Source: Crocinitomicaceae bacterium
GTDB taxonomy: Bacteria; Bacteroidota; Bacteroidia; Flavobacteriales_D; Crocinitomicaceae
NCBI GenBank assembly: GCA_013215515.1
Contig: JABSPC010000323.1
Span: forward strand, 1-5,583
Direction: 5' to 3'
Length of the DNA stretch: 5,583 nt
Shown one piece after another: positions 5,568-5,583 of the stretch. The position numbers and the translations under genes were made by a program. The stretch's first letter is position 1; every line of letters starts with the position of its first letter. The notes below the pieces were generated by a model, which saw only the letters and a program-made list of their open reading frames with translations, did not search any database and was not told the DNA's origin.

Positions 5568-5583
5568 GAAATTTGAAGTTCTA

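Noticed and set aside
1..5583. CRISPR array, tRNA or rRNA genes, defence system, prophage or biosynthetic cluster
   Set aside because: I saw no regularly spaced repeats, no cloverleaf or rRNA-like sequence, and no nuclease, integrase, transposase or synthase domains in any frame.

Overview
The window looks like a chromosomal segment from a member of the Bacteroidota, probably a marine or environmental Flavobacteriales-like lineage. Three things point there: secreted-protein N-termini ending in SYSQ, NSNSQA or SSYAQ; a periplasmic TPR / membrane helix / cytoplasmic LuxR-type HTH regulator of the kind typical of this phylum; and upstream sequences that match the Bacteroidota promoter form (TTG, about 20 bases, TAnnTTTG). 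The DNA is AT-rich. The genus cannot be assigned from sequence alone.

Layout. Bases 1-894 hold the C-terminal two thirds of aroA (EPSP synthase, shikimate pathway), intact but cut by the window edge. Bases 895-1209 are non-coding and hold several hairpins that probably end transcription from both sides. Bases 1210-2934 on the minus strand are one ancestral regulator gene of about 574 codons, now broken by four single-base indels and one nonsense codon. The fragments still line up in order: signal peptide, TPR array, coiled coil, membrane helix, coiled coil, LuxR-like HTH. Bases 2935-3225 hold its likely promoter and a possible insertion-sequence end. Bases 3226-3917 hold two short, facing, doubtful gene remnants. 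Bases 3924-5159 encode an intact multi-pass membrane protein of the GT-C glycosyltransferase type. Bases 5171-5296 carry a probable broken small reading frame. Bases 5313 onward begin a secreted protein resembling the start of a CAP (SCP/PR-1-like) domain, with an apparent frame break just before the window ends.

Interpretation. Two long genes (aroA and the GT-C protein, about 2.1 kb together) show no lesion, while the roughly 3 kb between them and the ends beyond the GT-C gene are full of them. That favours genuine local gene decay over evenly spread sequencing error, although low-quality assembly in the middle cannot be excluded. The genes do not form an obvious pathway: aroA is housekeeping, the regulator was a stand-alone sensor, and the GT-C protein would act on lipid-linked sugars at the membrane. 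I found no convincing undescribed system. The most interesting points are the mapped decay of the regulator, a palindrome over a promoter that would give a leaderless GT-C mRNA, and the antisense remnant pair.
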